Of a stretch of DNA of 64,000 nt, positions 1-11,357 are shown piece by piece. Position numbers and translations under genes: made by a program. The DNA comes from Cyathus striatus (taxonomy: Eukaryota > Basidiomycota > Agaricomycetes > Agaricales > Nidulariaceae). The stretch's first letter is position 1. The number at the start of each line of letters is the position of its first letter. The notes under the pieces are model-generated. The model worked only from the letters and a program-made list of their open reading frames with translations. It did no database searches and was not told where the DNA came from. The stretch is taken from assembly GCA_025738555.1 (NCBI GenBank), contig JAOVFP010000005.1:3348001-3412000 (forward strand). The letters are read 5' to 3'.

Positions 1-536
1 CAACATAGTGTAGTTTTAGCCAAGTTTTAGCTGCTTATGCAGTTGTAGATGGAGCCCTGAGCAGTGCTGAATACTTCCAAATGAGGAATACAAATACGCT
101 CCCCGAGAGTGACAGACATGTTCTCGCGAACGACGGTTTCGCTTGGTTTCGCTGTTTGTGTGATTCTGATGGGTACCTATGTATTCGTCAGGGGGCGGCG
201 CATGTTGTGGGATACCATCCCCGAACCATACCGACCGTTTGAATGTCGGCATGGGGAAATATTCAATATTTCGGAAGCCGTTGGTGGGAAATCCAGATAT
301 TTAGAGTTGATACATGCATATAGAATTTACGAACCTTATAAATTCGATTCTTGAGGAGTTAGAATATATTGTCTCTATCACTGAGATGTCACCGGTTTCT
401 GTATCTCCATGCCTGGCCTTGCAGTCCTGAGTGACGCATCAGTTCATAAGTAACATCTCCCGGGAATCGTAATTATGTTCACTTTCGCAACCGCTATTCT
501 TACCATTTAGTCACTCATTTCAACGCTCTTTACCCT
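1..536. other. Left-edge intergenic sequence
   Basis: No gene can be supported here. A short plus-strand frame near 118-354 has one hydrophobic stretch but no recognisable family, and its longest form begins at GTG. The stretch just before 537 is pyrimidine-rich, as is common before fungal start codons, and probably belongs to the 5' leader of the first SH3 gene. Confidence 0.5.
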
Positions 537-1544
537 ATGCCTCCGATATTGGATGGCGTATTCGCTAACAGGAATACAGACATTGGGGGCACCAGTACGA
601 CCAGCATACGCAGCACTGTCAGTTCACCGAACAATATAATCACTATACCTACTGCACCCGGAACGGTCTCCATTCAGAACTCGACCAGTAAATCAACTCA
701 GCCATCTGCAAGTGCTAGTCAAGATGCACTTGGTGCGAGCGCGCTACCACCCGGTCAGTTGCTTTCACAAGGTGCCATAGCAGGAATCACGTTGGTTTGC
801 GGGATATTGCTGCTCGCACTTGCATTCGCCCTCTGTCCGACCAAGTGGAGACGATACTTGTTTAGATTTCCTAGACCAAGGAAAGTGGACAGAGTATCGC
901 CAGTCCCAGTAAACACTGCGACGACGCTCGTGGTCCCAGGCCCTCTTCCAGTATCAGAAAAGTATATCATTGAACCGCCAGTTCCAGCAGTTGTGGCTAC
1001 AAAGTCTATGTCGCGCGAAAGCAGAGATCTGCGTTGCATATCACCCCATACCTTTCTGAAGCACACCTCCATTGAAACTCTTCCAGAAGAGTATTCACTC
1101 TCGCATATTAGTACAGTCCTTGATGAGAGTGAAAGACATCCTGGAGCATCTGGAATTCGGACACCGCCTGAAGAACCGTCAGAGGATCAAATTGGGTCAA
1201 TTTTCTTCATGGATAGCGATCTGTCGATGCAGTTTGGAGGGAACGATGATGACGACGCCGAAACTATACATCCCGTCAGTAGGGCTGTGCTTATGGCTCG
1301 CATTTTGGCTCCAGGATCTTCTCGTTATTCACACAACGGGAGTATTGCTACCTCATCGGCACCAAGAGCCACGGTAGTGGGGATTTCTACTACACCTCGC
1401 AATGCTGGTGACCTGGATATCAAAGTTGGACAGAGCCTTCGAATCTTGGTGGAATACGATGATGGATGGGTCTTATGTGCGAATGAGGGGGGATACCAGG
1501 GACTTGTACCAATTTCGTGCTTGGACATTCCACAAGTGGGATAA
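537..1544 (+). CDS. Single-pass membrane protein with C-terminal SH3 domain (copy 1)
   Basis: This single-exon gene encodes 335 residues. The first ~75 residues are Ser/Thr/Gly-rich, like an O-glycosylated extracellular stem. A transmembrane helix follows at about residues 80-102 (GITLVCGILLLALAFAL), then a basic stop-transfer stretch (KWRRYLFRFPRPRK). The cytoplasmic region is disordered and acidic. The final ~60 residues form an SH3 fold, with ALYDY-loop-like ATVVGIS, the DLDIKVGQ turn, the EYDDGWVLC tryptophan strand and GLVPISCL. The layout resembles a Sho1-like or adaptor membrane protein, but no sensor function can be assigned. A second gene of the same design starts about 1.1 kb downstream on the same strand, and a third lies at 33 kb. 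Confidence 0.75.
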   Translation: MPPILDGVFANRNTDIGGTSTTSIRSTVSSPNNIITIPTAPGTVSIQNSTSKSTQPSASASQDALGASALPPGQLLSQGAIAGITLVCGILLLALAFALCPTKWRRYLFRFPRPRKVDRVSPVPVNTATTLVVPGPLPVSEKYIIEPPVPAVVATKSMSRESRDLRCISPHTFLKHTSIETLPEEYSLSHISTVLDESERHPGASGIRTPPEEPSEDQIGSIFFMDSDLSMQFGGNDDDDAETIHPVSRAVLMARILAPGSSRYSHNGSIATSSAPRATVVGISTTPRNAGDLDIKVGQSLRILVEYDDGWVLCANEGGYQGLVPISCLDIPQVG

Positions 1545-2627
1545 CTTGTTATTCGTTCAGCAGGGTGTATTTGGACTGTAACCTTATATGTTGTAAATAC
1601 ATGTTCTATTCCTGTACTTAGCGATGTGTTTAGTTTAGTTTTATGTAGATAAATAAGTACGTGCATACCATTCGTTTACCTTCCTTCAATTTGTAGTCTT
1701 ATTACTTGTCAACGTAGATGATCGAAAATCATTTTGATCGTGATCGAGTGATTGCTGTATTGTTTGTTGATATTTGAAACAGAGGTCATCAGCGGCTTAT
1801 GAAGGTAAATTGCTTGTTCCCACCAACCGCCATGTTACGTGAACTCATGACCCCGGCTGAGCAGCTTGACCACGACATCGGGATCATCTCGTTCAAATCT
1901 GGTCAACGTCTGTGCTCGTTGTGCAGGAAACCGGGCTTGACCGTGGTACTCTTGAGTCAAATTTCCTAGGGACATGCGCCGCGCTCTGCTTCTCCCGCTC
2001 CCGGCTCTGACATCTTTGACGTGCATACCGGCTTATAAGCTACATCATAGGACATATTGCTAATTCTGAAATTGCACCCTCATACACGTACTGGCCACTT
2101 CGGAGAACAACCATTAAGATGTAACTATGGCGATCGGAGTAACATGGCGCCTTTTCTTCCAGAAAGTCTATCTTATCTCTCTTTTAATTGAATAAGGAAT
2201 CTTCAATCATGTGGCAAGGACATTTGAAGCCTTGATCTACTCAGGACGGCGCGTACCCGGGAATGCAGGATCACAAGAACATCCCATCGGAGCCGTGTAA
2301 AGCTTTTCTTTCTGATGACATTTTCATCCATGATCAAATTCCAGTCGTGCGGAGAGGCGAAAGGGTCACCTGGCTCGAAACAGTATATCTCCTTGGTGTC
2401 TGGTCTCAAGAGCTCTGAAGTATTCGCTTCTGGCTGGTTTTATCACTGCTACCACTCCCATGTCGAACCACTTGCTTTAATCGTGTTAATAACCGTCACT
2501 GAGTATGGGCGGGCACTTATACTGAAAGTTATTCCACGAGTTGGATCTTGATTTGAAGGTTTCAAGTCATTTTACTTTTTATTTTACGGAGCTCTGGTTC
2601 TCCTTTCTGGCCAAGTGCCTTTTTACT
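1545..2627. other. Intergenic between the two SH3 genes
   Basis: No protein family is recognisable. Only short unsupported frames occur on either strand. The region should contain the terminator of the upstream gene and the promoter of the downstream SH3 gene. No clear TATA or terminator signal stands out. Confidence 0.5.
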
Positions 2628-3830
2628 ATGCCTCCTACACCCTTTTGTAGCCACTTAGAACCTGAAAATTCCAGCGGGCTGGATTATACCAGGAAAAATC
2701 ACAGCTCTCGTCAAGAAGTGGAAGAAGAAGACAGCGAAGATGAAAATGGGGCGGGCGATTTACTAGACGGTGAATCGGACGACGAGGAAGATATACAAGT
2801 TCTTCTCCCAATCACTGACGTCCAATCCGAGACAGCCGGCCAACAAGGCTCCAGCACCGTCGAGCAAGTAACAGTGACCAGCATCTCTGTCAGCGCCGAG
2901 ATATCCACTCTCTTTGTCTATCTCTCCACCTCCACCTCCACCACCACCACCAAAATTCCAAGTATAACCCCCGCCCCTAACGCAACACACACACACTCCC
3001 ACAGCTCCAAACCCACAACCTCATCAGATCCCAGCGTGCTGAGCAACCTGCCCCCAGAAACATCCAACGCCGTACCTGGAATATTCATCGGCTCGGTCAT
3101 TCTCCTCCTCATCAGCTGTATCGCTCTCATCAAAATGCGCCGCAGCGCAGCTGTAAGGCGCAAATGGCGCGATGTGAAATATTTTTGCTGTGGAAGGAAG
3201 AGAGGGAAGAGAAACGGTAGGGCTGCGAGGCCGCCTCGGGCTATGCCATTTTGGGACGTTGGTGGGCTACTTAACGAGACAGGGGAGGTGGAGAAACCGC
3301 TTCCCGTCGTTGTTGCTGATGTGCCTAAATTGAGGGTTGTTGAGCCGCGGAAGGTGGATGAAGATGTGGATCGTCCTGTTGTTCCCGAGAAAAGGGATAA
3401 TGAGAAGCTGACAAGAGCGCAGGGCGGGTCAATGTCGACTCGCTCATTGGCTTCTTCACTGTCCATCTCCATTCCCCCGCCTAGACCATCCCGGTACCTG
3501 ATACTAGCCAACCCGAGCCCCGACCCGCCCAGAGTTTCAGTATCCCTCACAACACCATCGCTCTCCGTTCCCGCCTCTCCCACTTCGAAGAATCAAACCC
3601 GAAGCGCTCCTGCTGATAAAGTTGGTACTGTCACCTCGAAGCGGTTCGCTACAGTCATCTCATCGCATATCGCGGCGGACTCGGACGAGCTGAGCGTTTC
3701 GGCGGGTGACTTTGTGCGTGTGCTTTCTTCTGCGGGAAGTGAGGACAAGTGGGTGCTTTGTGTGGGTGGGAAGGCGAGGAGGGGGTTTGTGCCTAGGGAG
3801 AAGATTGCCTTTGAGAAGGTGGTGGTATGA
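2628..3830 (+). CDS. Single-pass membrane protein with C-terminal SH3 domain (copy 2)
   Basis: Single exon of about 400 residues from the chosen ATG (MPPTPF). The frame stays open 29 codons upstream, but that part reads like leader sequence. The N-terminal half is acidic and then Ser/Thr-rich, including a run of (Ser/Thr)-Thr dipeptides near nt 2927-2950. A transmembrane segment lies around nt 3075-3138 (GIFIGSVILLLISCIALI). It is followed by a strongly basic juxtamembrane stretch with a Cys pair that could be palmitoylated (KYFCCGRKRGKR). After ~150 disordered residues the last ~60 form an SH3 domain (FATVISSHIAADSDELSV ... WVLCVGGKARRGFVPREKI). Together with copy 1 this is probably a tandem pair of diverged paralogues. 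The partner ligand is unknown. Confidence 0.75.
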   Translation: MPPTPFCSHLEPENSSGLDYTRKNHSSRQEVEEEDSEDENGAGDLLDGESDDEEDIQVLLPITDVQSETAGQQGSSTVEQVTVTSISVSAEISTLFVYLSTSTSTTTTKIPSITPAPNATHTHSHSSKPTTSSDPSVLSNLPPETSNAVPGIFIGSVILLLISCIALIKMRRSAAVRRKWRDVKYFCCGRKRGKRNGRAARPPRAMPFWDVGGLLNETGEVEKPLPVVVADVPKLRVVEPRKVDEDVDRPVVPEKRDNEKLTRAQGGSMSTRSLASSLSISIPPPRPSRYLILANPSPDPPRVSVSLTTPSLSVPASPTSKNQTRSAPADKVGTVTSKRFATVISSHIAADSDELSVSAGDFVRVLSSAGSEDKWVLCVGGKARRGFVPREKIAFEKVVV

Positions 3831-4207
3831 GTAGGGGAGGTGGGCTGAAATGCGTCTGTCCGTGTAGCTTTATTCGTTCGCTCCATCGGTTATGAACACT
3901 TTACTTAAACACACTCGTTTTTGCTTTGGTTATATGCTGTCATGAACATTGCTTGTCTCCTGTATTCTAGGGACTTTGCTGTGGTAGATTCATTATGTAT
4001 CGTTATCACCTAGCGGACTGGTTCCCCTCGTTGGGATGATGTGGAATTAATTTTAGTTTGTAGCATCCGTTCTAACTCCTCAAAAAAACAGATGGTATAC
4101 ACAAAAACAAAGAAAGTACAATTCCAAGTTGATTTCCTTTCTTTCTACGAATCTAATACTATAACTTACTCCGCGCCAAACAAGCATACCTGGTCCCCTC
4201 CCATCGC

Positions 4208-5712
4208 TCATGCCTGCTTCTTCTGCAACCCCTTCGGCAGCTCCTTTACGAATGGCAAGAAATCACGTCCTTGCATGTAGGGGCGGAGGGGCTCGGGAAT
4301 AACCAATCCCTACAACTCATCAGCATTAACCCCTCCTCAAAAAGCAAGAAGAGACATACCTCAGGAGTCTGATAATTCTCTACCAAACAGCATAACGCTC
4401 TCTCCGTCGCACAAAGTGTACCATTCAACATATGGACATACACCTTCCTCGTCTGATCCTTCTGCTTAAGCCCACAGCGGACCTCCAACCTCCGACTCTG
4501 ATAGTCCGTGCAATTGGAGCACGAGACCAACTCCTTATACGCGCGCTGGAACGGGAACCACGCTTCGAGGTCATACTTCTGCGCGGCGGCGAGATTGAGG
4601 GCGCTGGACACGATAGCAACGACGCGGTAGCGCAGGCCGAGGGACTGGTAAAAGTCCTCCGAGTTGGCGAGCATGCTGTCTAGGATCTCCCAGGACTTGG
4701 AGGGGTCCGTGATGATGAATTGTTCTACTTTTTCGAACTGGTGCACGCGGAAGATGCCCCACATGTCTCTCCCTGCGCTGCCTGCCTCCTTTCGGAAACA
4801 CGTCGAGTACCCAGCATATTTGATGGGGAGCTGTGTATCGGGGCTCTCGAACCACTCGTCTGAGTGGTACGCGCTGATGGGCTGCTCGGAAGTTGCAATG
4901 AGGTACTTCTCGTCGTCCGCTGCGATGACTTTGTATAATTCCTCATCGAATTGCTCCAGTTGGGCAGTCTTTGCCATTTGTTCCTTGTTCATGAAGAAGG
5001 GGGGCTGGATCTTTTTGTACCCGCGCTTGCGGAGGAAGTCGAGTCCGTAGGAGATGAGTGCCTGGTTGAGGTCCACGCCATCGTTTATGAGGTAGTACCC
5101 TCTGTGTCCGGCGATCTTGGCGCCGCGGTCGAGGTCCATTGCGTCGAGTTTGAGGAGGACTTCGTGGTGAGGCAGGATGTCGGGTTTGGGTTCAGGGTCG
5201 GTTTGTGTGCCGGTGGGGTCCCAGATTCGGAGGACTGCGTTGTCGTCCTGTTCTTGTGGTTAGAGGAGTAGAGGGAGGATGTGGGGGAGACTGACCTCGG
5301 TGTTGCTGACGGGTACATCCTTCCCGACGATGTTTCCTACTGCGCTAGCTTTTTGCCTCATCTTGATCTCAAATTCCTTGGTCTCTTTTATCCGCTCAAC
5401 GACCTGGGCGTCGATGGACTTTTTCTCGGCAACGAGGTCATCTGCACTCTCTTTCGCCTTTTTCTTTGCAGAGATTTGTTTTTGGATCTCGTTTACTTTT
5501 TTTCGCAGGGCTGCGGTGTCGAAGTCCACTATCAAGGTTGTTAGTTAGGGTTGAGATGATAAGATGGTAGATGCACTTTTAACCCATTCGCTGTACATCT
5601 GGATGACCTCGTCGACGAGTTCGACGGAGAGGTTGCGTTTGCGCTGGGAGTCGCGGATTTCTTGGGCATTTCCGCCCTTGGAGTCGATGAAATGGAGGAT
5701 GTCGAGGGTCAT
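4208..5712 (-). CDS. SES1: Seryl-tRNA synthetase, cytosolic
   Basis: Class II aminoacyl-tRNA synthetase that charges tRNA-Ser. Four exons on the minus strand (5577-5712, 5296-5528, 5247-4360, 4309-4208) sum to 1359 nt, giving 452 residues, the usual size for fungal SerRS. The start MTLDILHFIDSKGGN matches the eukaryotic N-terminus. The tRNA-binding coiled coil follows (RKKVNEIQKQISAKKKAKE). The catalytic core shows GYYLINDGVDLNQAL, motif 2 (STCFRKEAGSAGRDMWGIFRVHQFEK) and motif 3 (GTLCATERALCCLVENYQ). The last exon is short and ends KGLQKKQA. The gene is divergent from the F-box/WD40 gene, with a 585 bp shared upstream region. Confidence 0.95.
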
Positions 5713-6297
5713 GGTGTTGAGGTAGCAGGTAGAAAAGTTGGATTGAATGACTCGATGGGATCGATTGACTGATTTGTGTCGTTAGGTAATATAGATAAGA
5801 TAAGATGCAATTATTCGGAGTTTACGAGAGGAATCTCCGGGTAGGACTAGTGATTGTAAGTACTTACTAGAGAAAATTATATGCAACTTCAGGACAACTT
5901 ATATACTACCAGCGTGTATAGAAAAGTAGACTGCTGTAAAGATACGAGTCAAGGAGAGTCATTGAGAAATACGCATTCTCCTTCGAACATGTAAATAGCA
6001 CAGCATTAAACGTTGTAGAGGCTTATATGAACGTGGTGTGCTGTCTATTTATTTTAGCATTGCGAATACTCCGGAAGTTGTTTTAAAAATAAACGACTTG
6101 CCAAATATTTCTACAGAATAGCAGTTTCATTCTCTTGCGAGTGGGCTGAAATATTTTCAGAGATTAATGCATCATAAGTTTGTTTGGATAAGATAAGATG
6201 ATTAGTGCCGAGTGGCTGTTGCGTGTTCTGGTTGACTTGACACCATCAACGCCAGTGACAATGAAAATCTTACCCTTTCAGCTCGACGTCGACTACC
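5713..6297. promoter_or_regulatory. Divergent intergenic promoter region
   Basis: This 585 bp AT-rich stretch separates the start codons of SerRS (-) and the F-box/WD40 gene (+), so it must hold both promoters. An 'aagataagat' motif occurs near 5797-5806 and again near 6189-6198, resembling GATA-factor sites (WGATAR). No further elements can be assigned. Confidence 0.4.
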
Positions 6298-8294
6298 ATG
6301 GATCAACTCACCCTCTTGCAGCGAGAGCGTATGTCCTACCTTTATTTGTTTTATTTTATTCTAAACAAAACTAGAGCTCGCCTACAGGCTTCTGGCGTCT
6401 CTGCCCCGCTCACGACTCGCCTCAGTTCACCGCTCCATTAGTCCTCTCCTCCAATTCGACATTCTGGGCGTACGTAACCTGTTTCTCCTTTCATACCTGC
6501 CCCCTCTAACACATCCCCAGTCTCTCCCCTCCGAACTCTCCCTCCAAGTCCTCTCCCACCTCCCCGCACCCACGCTCCTCACATGCTCCCAAGTCAGCAA
6601 GCGCTGGCACGTTCTCTCCAACGACCCCGCCCTCTGGAAGGCCCTCTGCGACGACCAGGGCTGGAAATGGCGCCACCCTCGCCCAGAACGACTTCTCGAA
6701 TTTCTCTCCGAGAAGCCCTACATGGACGACGACGAGGGGATGGGCGACTCGGATTCCGAGGATAGTGGGGAAACCGAGATATTCACGGGCGAGCTGGATT
6801 CCGGCTTTGCGTCAATGACTATTTCGGATGCGCCGCTGGGTGTCCCTGCGCGCGCTCCGAGGAGACTTAGGCATCCCGTGTCGAATAGGCATAGCGCCCC
6901 GTCGACGCTTGCCTCGATGCACCCGCCTACGCCGCTCCAGCCGTCGTATAAGCTTCTACATCAGACACATACGCGCCTCCGCGCACGATTTTTGTCCTCT
7001 TCTTACCGCTTGCTACCTCTCCAAACTAGAGGCGAGCCAGAAACAGGGCATACAAGCACCATATACTGTCTCCAGCTCTACACATACCCCACGGGGAACC
7101 AAGTCCTTTTCACCGGCTCCCGGGATAAATCCATACGCGAGTGGAACCTCTCCGATCTTACGTCCTCTTCCTCTTCCAGCTTTCGGAAGGTGGAGAGGGT
7201 GTTTAATGGCCATGCGAGCAGTGTCCTGAGTATATGTGCTTGTGATGGCTGGCTTGTCAGTGCGGGGAGTGATCGGAGGGTCGTGCTTTGGGAGTTGGAC
7301 GGGGGAAGCGTGAGAGGCGTGGTTTGTGATCATGAAGATAGTGTGCTTTGTGTAAGGGTGGATATGGCGAGGGGGTTGTTGGTTTCTTGTTCCAAGGGTG
7401 AGTTTCTTTCCCTCTTACTCGGTACGCTGTTAACTTGCATGTTATAGATCGGACAGTGAGAGTATACACCTTCCCCACACTCACACCCAAATTCGTCTTG
7501 CGAGAACACAGAGCAGCAGTGAACGCCGTATCGATTCATTCAGGGCTTATAGTGTCCGGTTCGGGCGATCGCTCAGTAAGGCTTTGGGACGCAGAGACGG
7601 GCGAGCTATTAAGGACTTTCGAGAATCATCATACGAGGGGGTGCGTCCTTTCCCTCTTCTTATTTATATTCAACTAACATCATGAACAGGATTGCATCAA
7701 TAGACTTCTACCCTCCATACATCCTTTCGGGCTCATCAGACAAACATTTACGCCTATTCGACATGACGACGTTGATGGGATGGGGAACTGCCCCAGCGGA
7801 CAGCTCGAGGGCTGGAGGGTTACCATTCCCGTTCCCTTCTTCATCTCATCCCCCCACAAATCCTTCCTCTGCTTCTGCGGAATCATCAAATTCGTCAGCG
7901 AATTTGAATATGGGAGGAGTAGGGAGAGTATGTAATGCTTGTGGACAAGTATGTGCTTCCGCTGCAGGAAGAGGAGGGGGAGAGTGTGCGCATAATGATT
8001 TGGTGAGGAGCGTTGCGTTGGGTGAGGAGTGGGTTGTTAGTGGAAGTTATGATTTGAGTATCAAAGTGTGTTTTTCCTCATTTCTCCTTTCCCTACCACT
8101 AACTAACCAAACTACATTTGTAGGTCTGGTCAAGACGCACGGGGGCCCTGGTAACGACCCTCACAGGAGGTCACACAGGACGCATCTTCTGCGTCGACTT
8201 TGATAATGCCAAGATTGTGAGCTGTGGAGAGGACCAAAGAGTGTGCGTGTGGGATTTTGGGTATGGTGTTGATACCAGTTTCGTTTGGCTTTAG
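6298..8294 (+). CDS. F-box and WD40-repeat protein (SCF substrate receptor type)
   Basis: Six exons (6298-6328, 6375-6469, 6521-7397, 7448-7640, 7690-8065, 8124-8294) total 1743 nt and encode 580 residues. An F-box lies right after the second intron (LPSELSLQVLSHLPAPTLL ... CSQVSKRWHVLSNDPALW). A disordered acidic segment follows (MDDDEGMGDSDSEDSGE), then WD40 blades with typical GH/WD signatures: FTGSRDKSIREW, LVSAGSDRRVVLW, IVSGSGDRSVRLWD, ILSGSSDKHLRLFD, WVVSGSYDLSIKVW and IVSCGEDQRVCVWD. By family the F-box should bind Skp1 and the propeller should present substrates for ubiquitination. The substrate cannot be read from sequence. A Ser-rich insert with a CNACGQVC cysteine cluster interrupts two late blades. 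Confidence 0.88.
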
Positions 8295-8618
8295 GTTTCA
8301 TGTAGGGAGGATGTTTTAGGATGGAGGAAGGGGGAGGAGAGATATATTATTCTGCTGCTATACCTGTTTATCTATTCTCTGCTCTGGGGGATTTGACATT
8401 GCAGTATGGTATTGAATTCGTGGGTAGTGTGAGGTCTGCTGGTTGCCCAACTTTCGACAAATGCAAATAAGTATTCTTCAAACGTATCGTCATCATAACT
8501 GAATAGCAGGTGGCTGACTCGTGTAAAGCTCGTGACTCACTTTCGCCGCAAGGCTCCAATTTGGAATTGTCATACTTTTTCTCTTTACCATCATAGTGTA
8601 CTTACTAACTTACTCAAC

Positions 8619-8917
8619 ATGCGTTTCACTCCAATTCTCGCCTCGTTGCTCATCGCCCCAGTAGTCCTCAGTGGACCTATTTCGTATGGTATCTGCCAGA
8701 GTGGTCAGCCCCACCTCCAACTATTCAATACTAAGCTTCTACTGTAACTGGTACAGGATGTAACGCGGTAGCAGTAGCTTGCTACGCCGCCGCGGAGTTC
8801 ACATTCGGGACAGTCGCTGCGGCCGCGGCCCCTGTTGCACTTGTGGGCTGTAGCTCTGCATTGAGTACATGTAGCGCTGCGTGTGCTTCTACGACTTTGA
8901 TCGCTCCCATCCCGTGA
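8619..8917 (+). CDS. Small secreted Cys/Ala-rich protein, zygote-specific-like
   Basis: Two exons (8619-8703, 8757-8917; 246 nt) encode 81 residues. A signal peptide (MRFTPILASLLIAPVVLSG) is followed by a compact domain with paired cysteines: GICQSGCNAVAVACYAAAEF and later LVGCSSALSTCSAACA. This pattern, with the 'YGICQ..CN.(A/V)AVACYAAAGFTFGTV' core, belongs to a basidiomycete family usually annotated as similar to zygote-specific proteins. I know the family from recollection of its motif and not from a search. The gene is too short and too split to show as a long open frame. Function is unknown. Secretion and disulfide bonding are inferred. Confidence 0.75.
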
Positions 8918-11357
8918 GGATACTAGAGTGGATGAGTGGATATGTGCTTAGTTGGAGTTCTTTGAGTGAGCTGGTTTTGGTTTTTGTTAGGGAGACTGTG
9001 GTGGTGGTGGAAGTTCGGTCATACTGATGGATTTGAGTGTGATAGCATGACCGAATCACGTATGTGATTATAGGTGTATTATGTTCTTAATTGTTGTTTT
9101 AGTGTATCCAATGTAATAAATATGTCGATTTGAACTTGAATGTGCGAATGTAGCGCAGATCTACAATGGTCATATTTCCGACCACCCATGGATTCGGGCA
9201 ACCTTTGAAAAGCTTCAATCCAAGACATGTCGGGTACACAACCACCAAAAACGATGATTATCGCCGTTGGGAAACGCCAGTTTGGCGCCAGTAACCAGTC
9301 GCACAGAATATATTGTTTGGACCACGGAAAGCTCCCGACACCTCCGAGGAATTAAACCCAAGACGTAGAGAAGCTTGGATTATTTGCGGGACCGAAATTT
9401 GCCTTGGCTTGGACAGTTTAAATGCTGCCCATCCTGAGGGTGTAACCAGTCAAAGGGATGCCGTACACAGGATAAGGGGGGTAACTGGACCCATTAGAAT
9501 CTCTGCGACGACATCGAGTGTAACTGCAGAAATAATATGATTTGTAATGTTAATGCGACTCGGCATTCAGGGCGGTTAAACAAGCTCGGCGAGATAAAGC
9601 AATTGAGCAGAGGGAAGATATAGTGGTACCCTTAGATTACCTCATTTTTGTGAGAATGCAAAGGGGAATCGATTCTTTGTATGCCGTGTTGTGTGCGGTG
9701 ATGTCGTGGACGCTGTCGGTTGTGGCAGGGGTAGGGTACCAGTTATTGTGGATGCACTTGCCTTTATAAGTTATATGCTAGCTATAAGCTACTTGCTCTG
9801 CTTTCGAACTATGAACCAGGCGAATAATAGTACTAGGGACATATTGAGCAGGACTGTCAGCTGGTATTACCAGCTCCTGTAAACGTGTATGATTTTGCGC
9901 TAGCTATACTGCTTTGAAACACGAAACTCTAGGCCAATTCCAGGCAATAATATTATAGAGCTAGAGGAGCTCCGATGGCCCGTGGAATGTTCAAGGTATC
10001 CAGACGTGATTTACACTGAGCTTCGCGGTTCCGCTCTTTTGGGTTTACGCCTTTGTAAAGGATCGATATATAAACCATCAAGTTCATATGCTGCTGGAAT
10101 CGCTGGAAAGGAGGGAAACGGAGGAAGGAAAGATTGAGCGTATTACTCTCTCGCCGCCACCAGCGATAAAGCCATGGAAGAGCTAAATATAAATCAGTTC
10201 TTTCATATTTTTCATTTACATGCATATTCGAAAAGCGGATGATGGACTGAAAGACCTCGGTAAGGCTTATCGATCCACCGCAGGTGTCATCGCCATACAT
10301 CAGCACCAGCGTGACGGGGCTCCAACAACGGAGATATCCCCCTGTAGCTATTCATTCAAGATTGAAGAAGCAGGTGCGGGCAGGTCGTGCGCGCACGTGT
10401 TACTGTTCGTTCGAGTAAGGCAAGTGGGTTTTACTGGTGAAGCAGCGTGCCAAGGAATATTGCCTTTTAGAACTGGGGCGGAGAATATGTGGTACTATAT
10501 GGCTTGAGCGTTGAACCCTGTTATTTTGCACCTAGTGGAAGGCGGTAAGGGAGAGGAAGAAGGGTTAAAACCAGAGGAGTGGAAAGAACAAAAAAGAGAG
10601 GCGTTTGTTGTTGATTTTGTAAGCTGTTGTAGTTGTTTTGCTTGGTATGTACCCTAGACAGTTGAAAAGGCGCCGCACAGAAATGATTCATATTCTCTTC
10701 CATGCGTGCAAAGGCTCTTGACAAAACCGAAATTTTGGAAGAGTGGGCACGTTTAATTCAGATTTGGTAGTAGCAATCGCGAGGAAGAAAGCGGCGAGTG
10801 TGCGGGAAGGTTCGGATGTGGAACCTAGAATAGCTGGGTTGCTGGGTTTCTCCTTCTGTAAGCGTTATCAAAATCTGAACGGATAACTAGAGTTTGAGAA
10901 GAGTCAAAATTTGGTAAGTAATGCCTCGAGCACGACGAGGACCTGCGTACGGAAATTAGATGGATCAAAGGAATGAAATTTGAAAGCCGAGGTCCCGTTG
11001 GAAGATATACTTGAACTGAGGCTGAAGACATGGGTCGGACTGGGATTACAGGACAGAAGGAAGACAGACATTGGTGGTGAGGAGGAACGAGACGGCGGGC
11101 CGCAACGCCGGAGAACAAGCGGAGGATTAATTTAGTGGGTTTGGTTCCGCTGTGCCGGGTATTCGGCCGAGAGCGGAATGGAATGAAGGTGACGGCGTGA
11201 CGGTGATCGGGGCGCAAGAAATAATAATATTAATTGCAGTGACCTGTACCGTTGCACTGTTCCCTCCAAGACGCTCCGTCCGTTGTACTGGGTTTCCTCT
11301 GCTCTATATCATCTTGACCTTCATCCTCCACCATGATCACCCATCTTTCCCCCCGCC
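8918..11357. other. Long intergenic region without recognisable genes
   Basis: About 2.4 kb between the small secreted gene and the NRAMP gene. Open frames at 9313-9540, 9953-10306, 10220-10507 and 10825-11217 are short, overlap on opposite strands and show no family signature. The ~300 bp before 11358 are pyrimidine-rich and are probably the 5' leader of the transporter. No repeat, tRNA or transposon end was recognised. Confidence 0.5.

Noticed and set aside
2918..3583. Long minus-strand frame opposite SH3 copy 2
   Set aside because: Low-complexity mirror of the real gene; no family signature, and the sense frame has a TM helix and SH3 domain.
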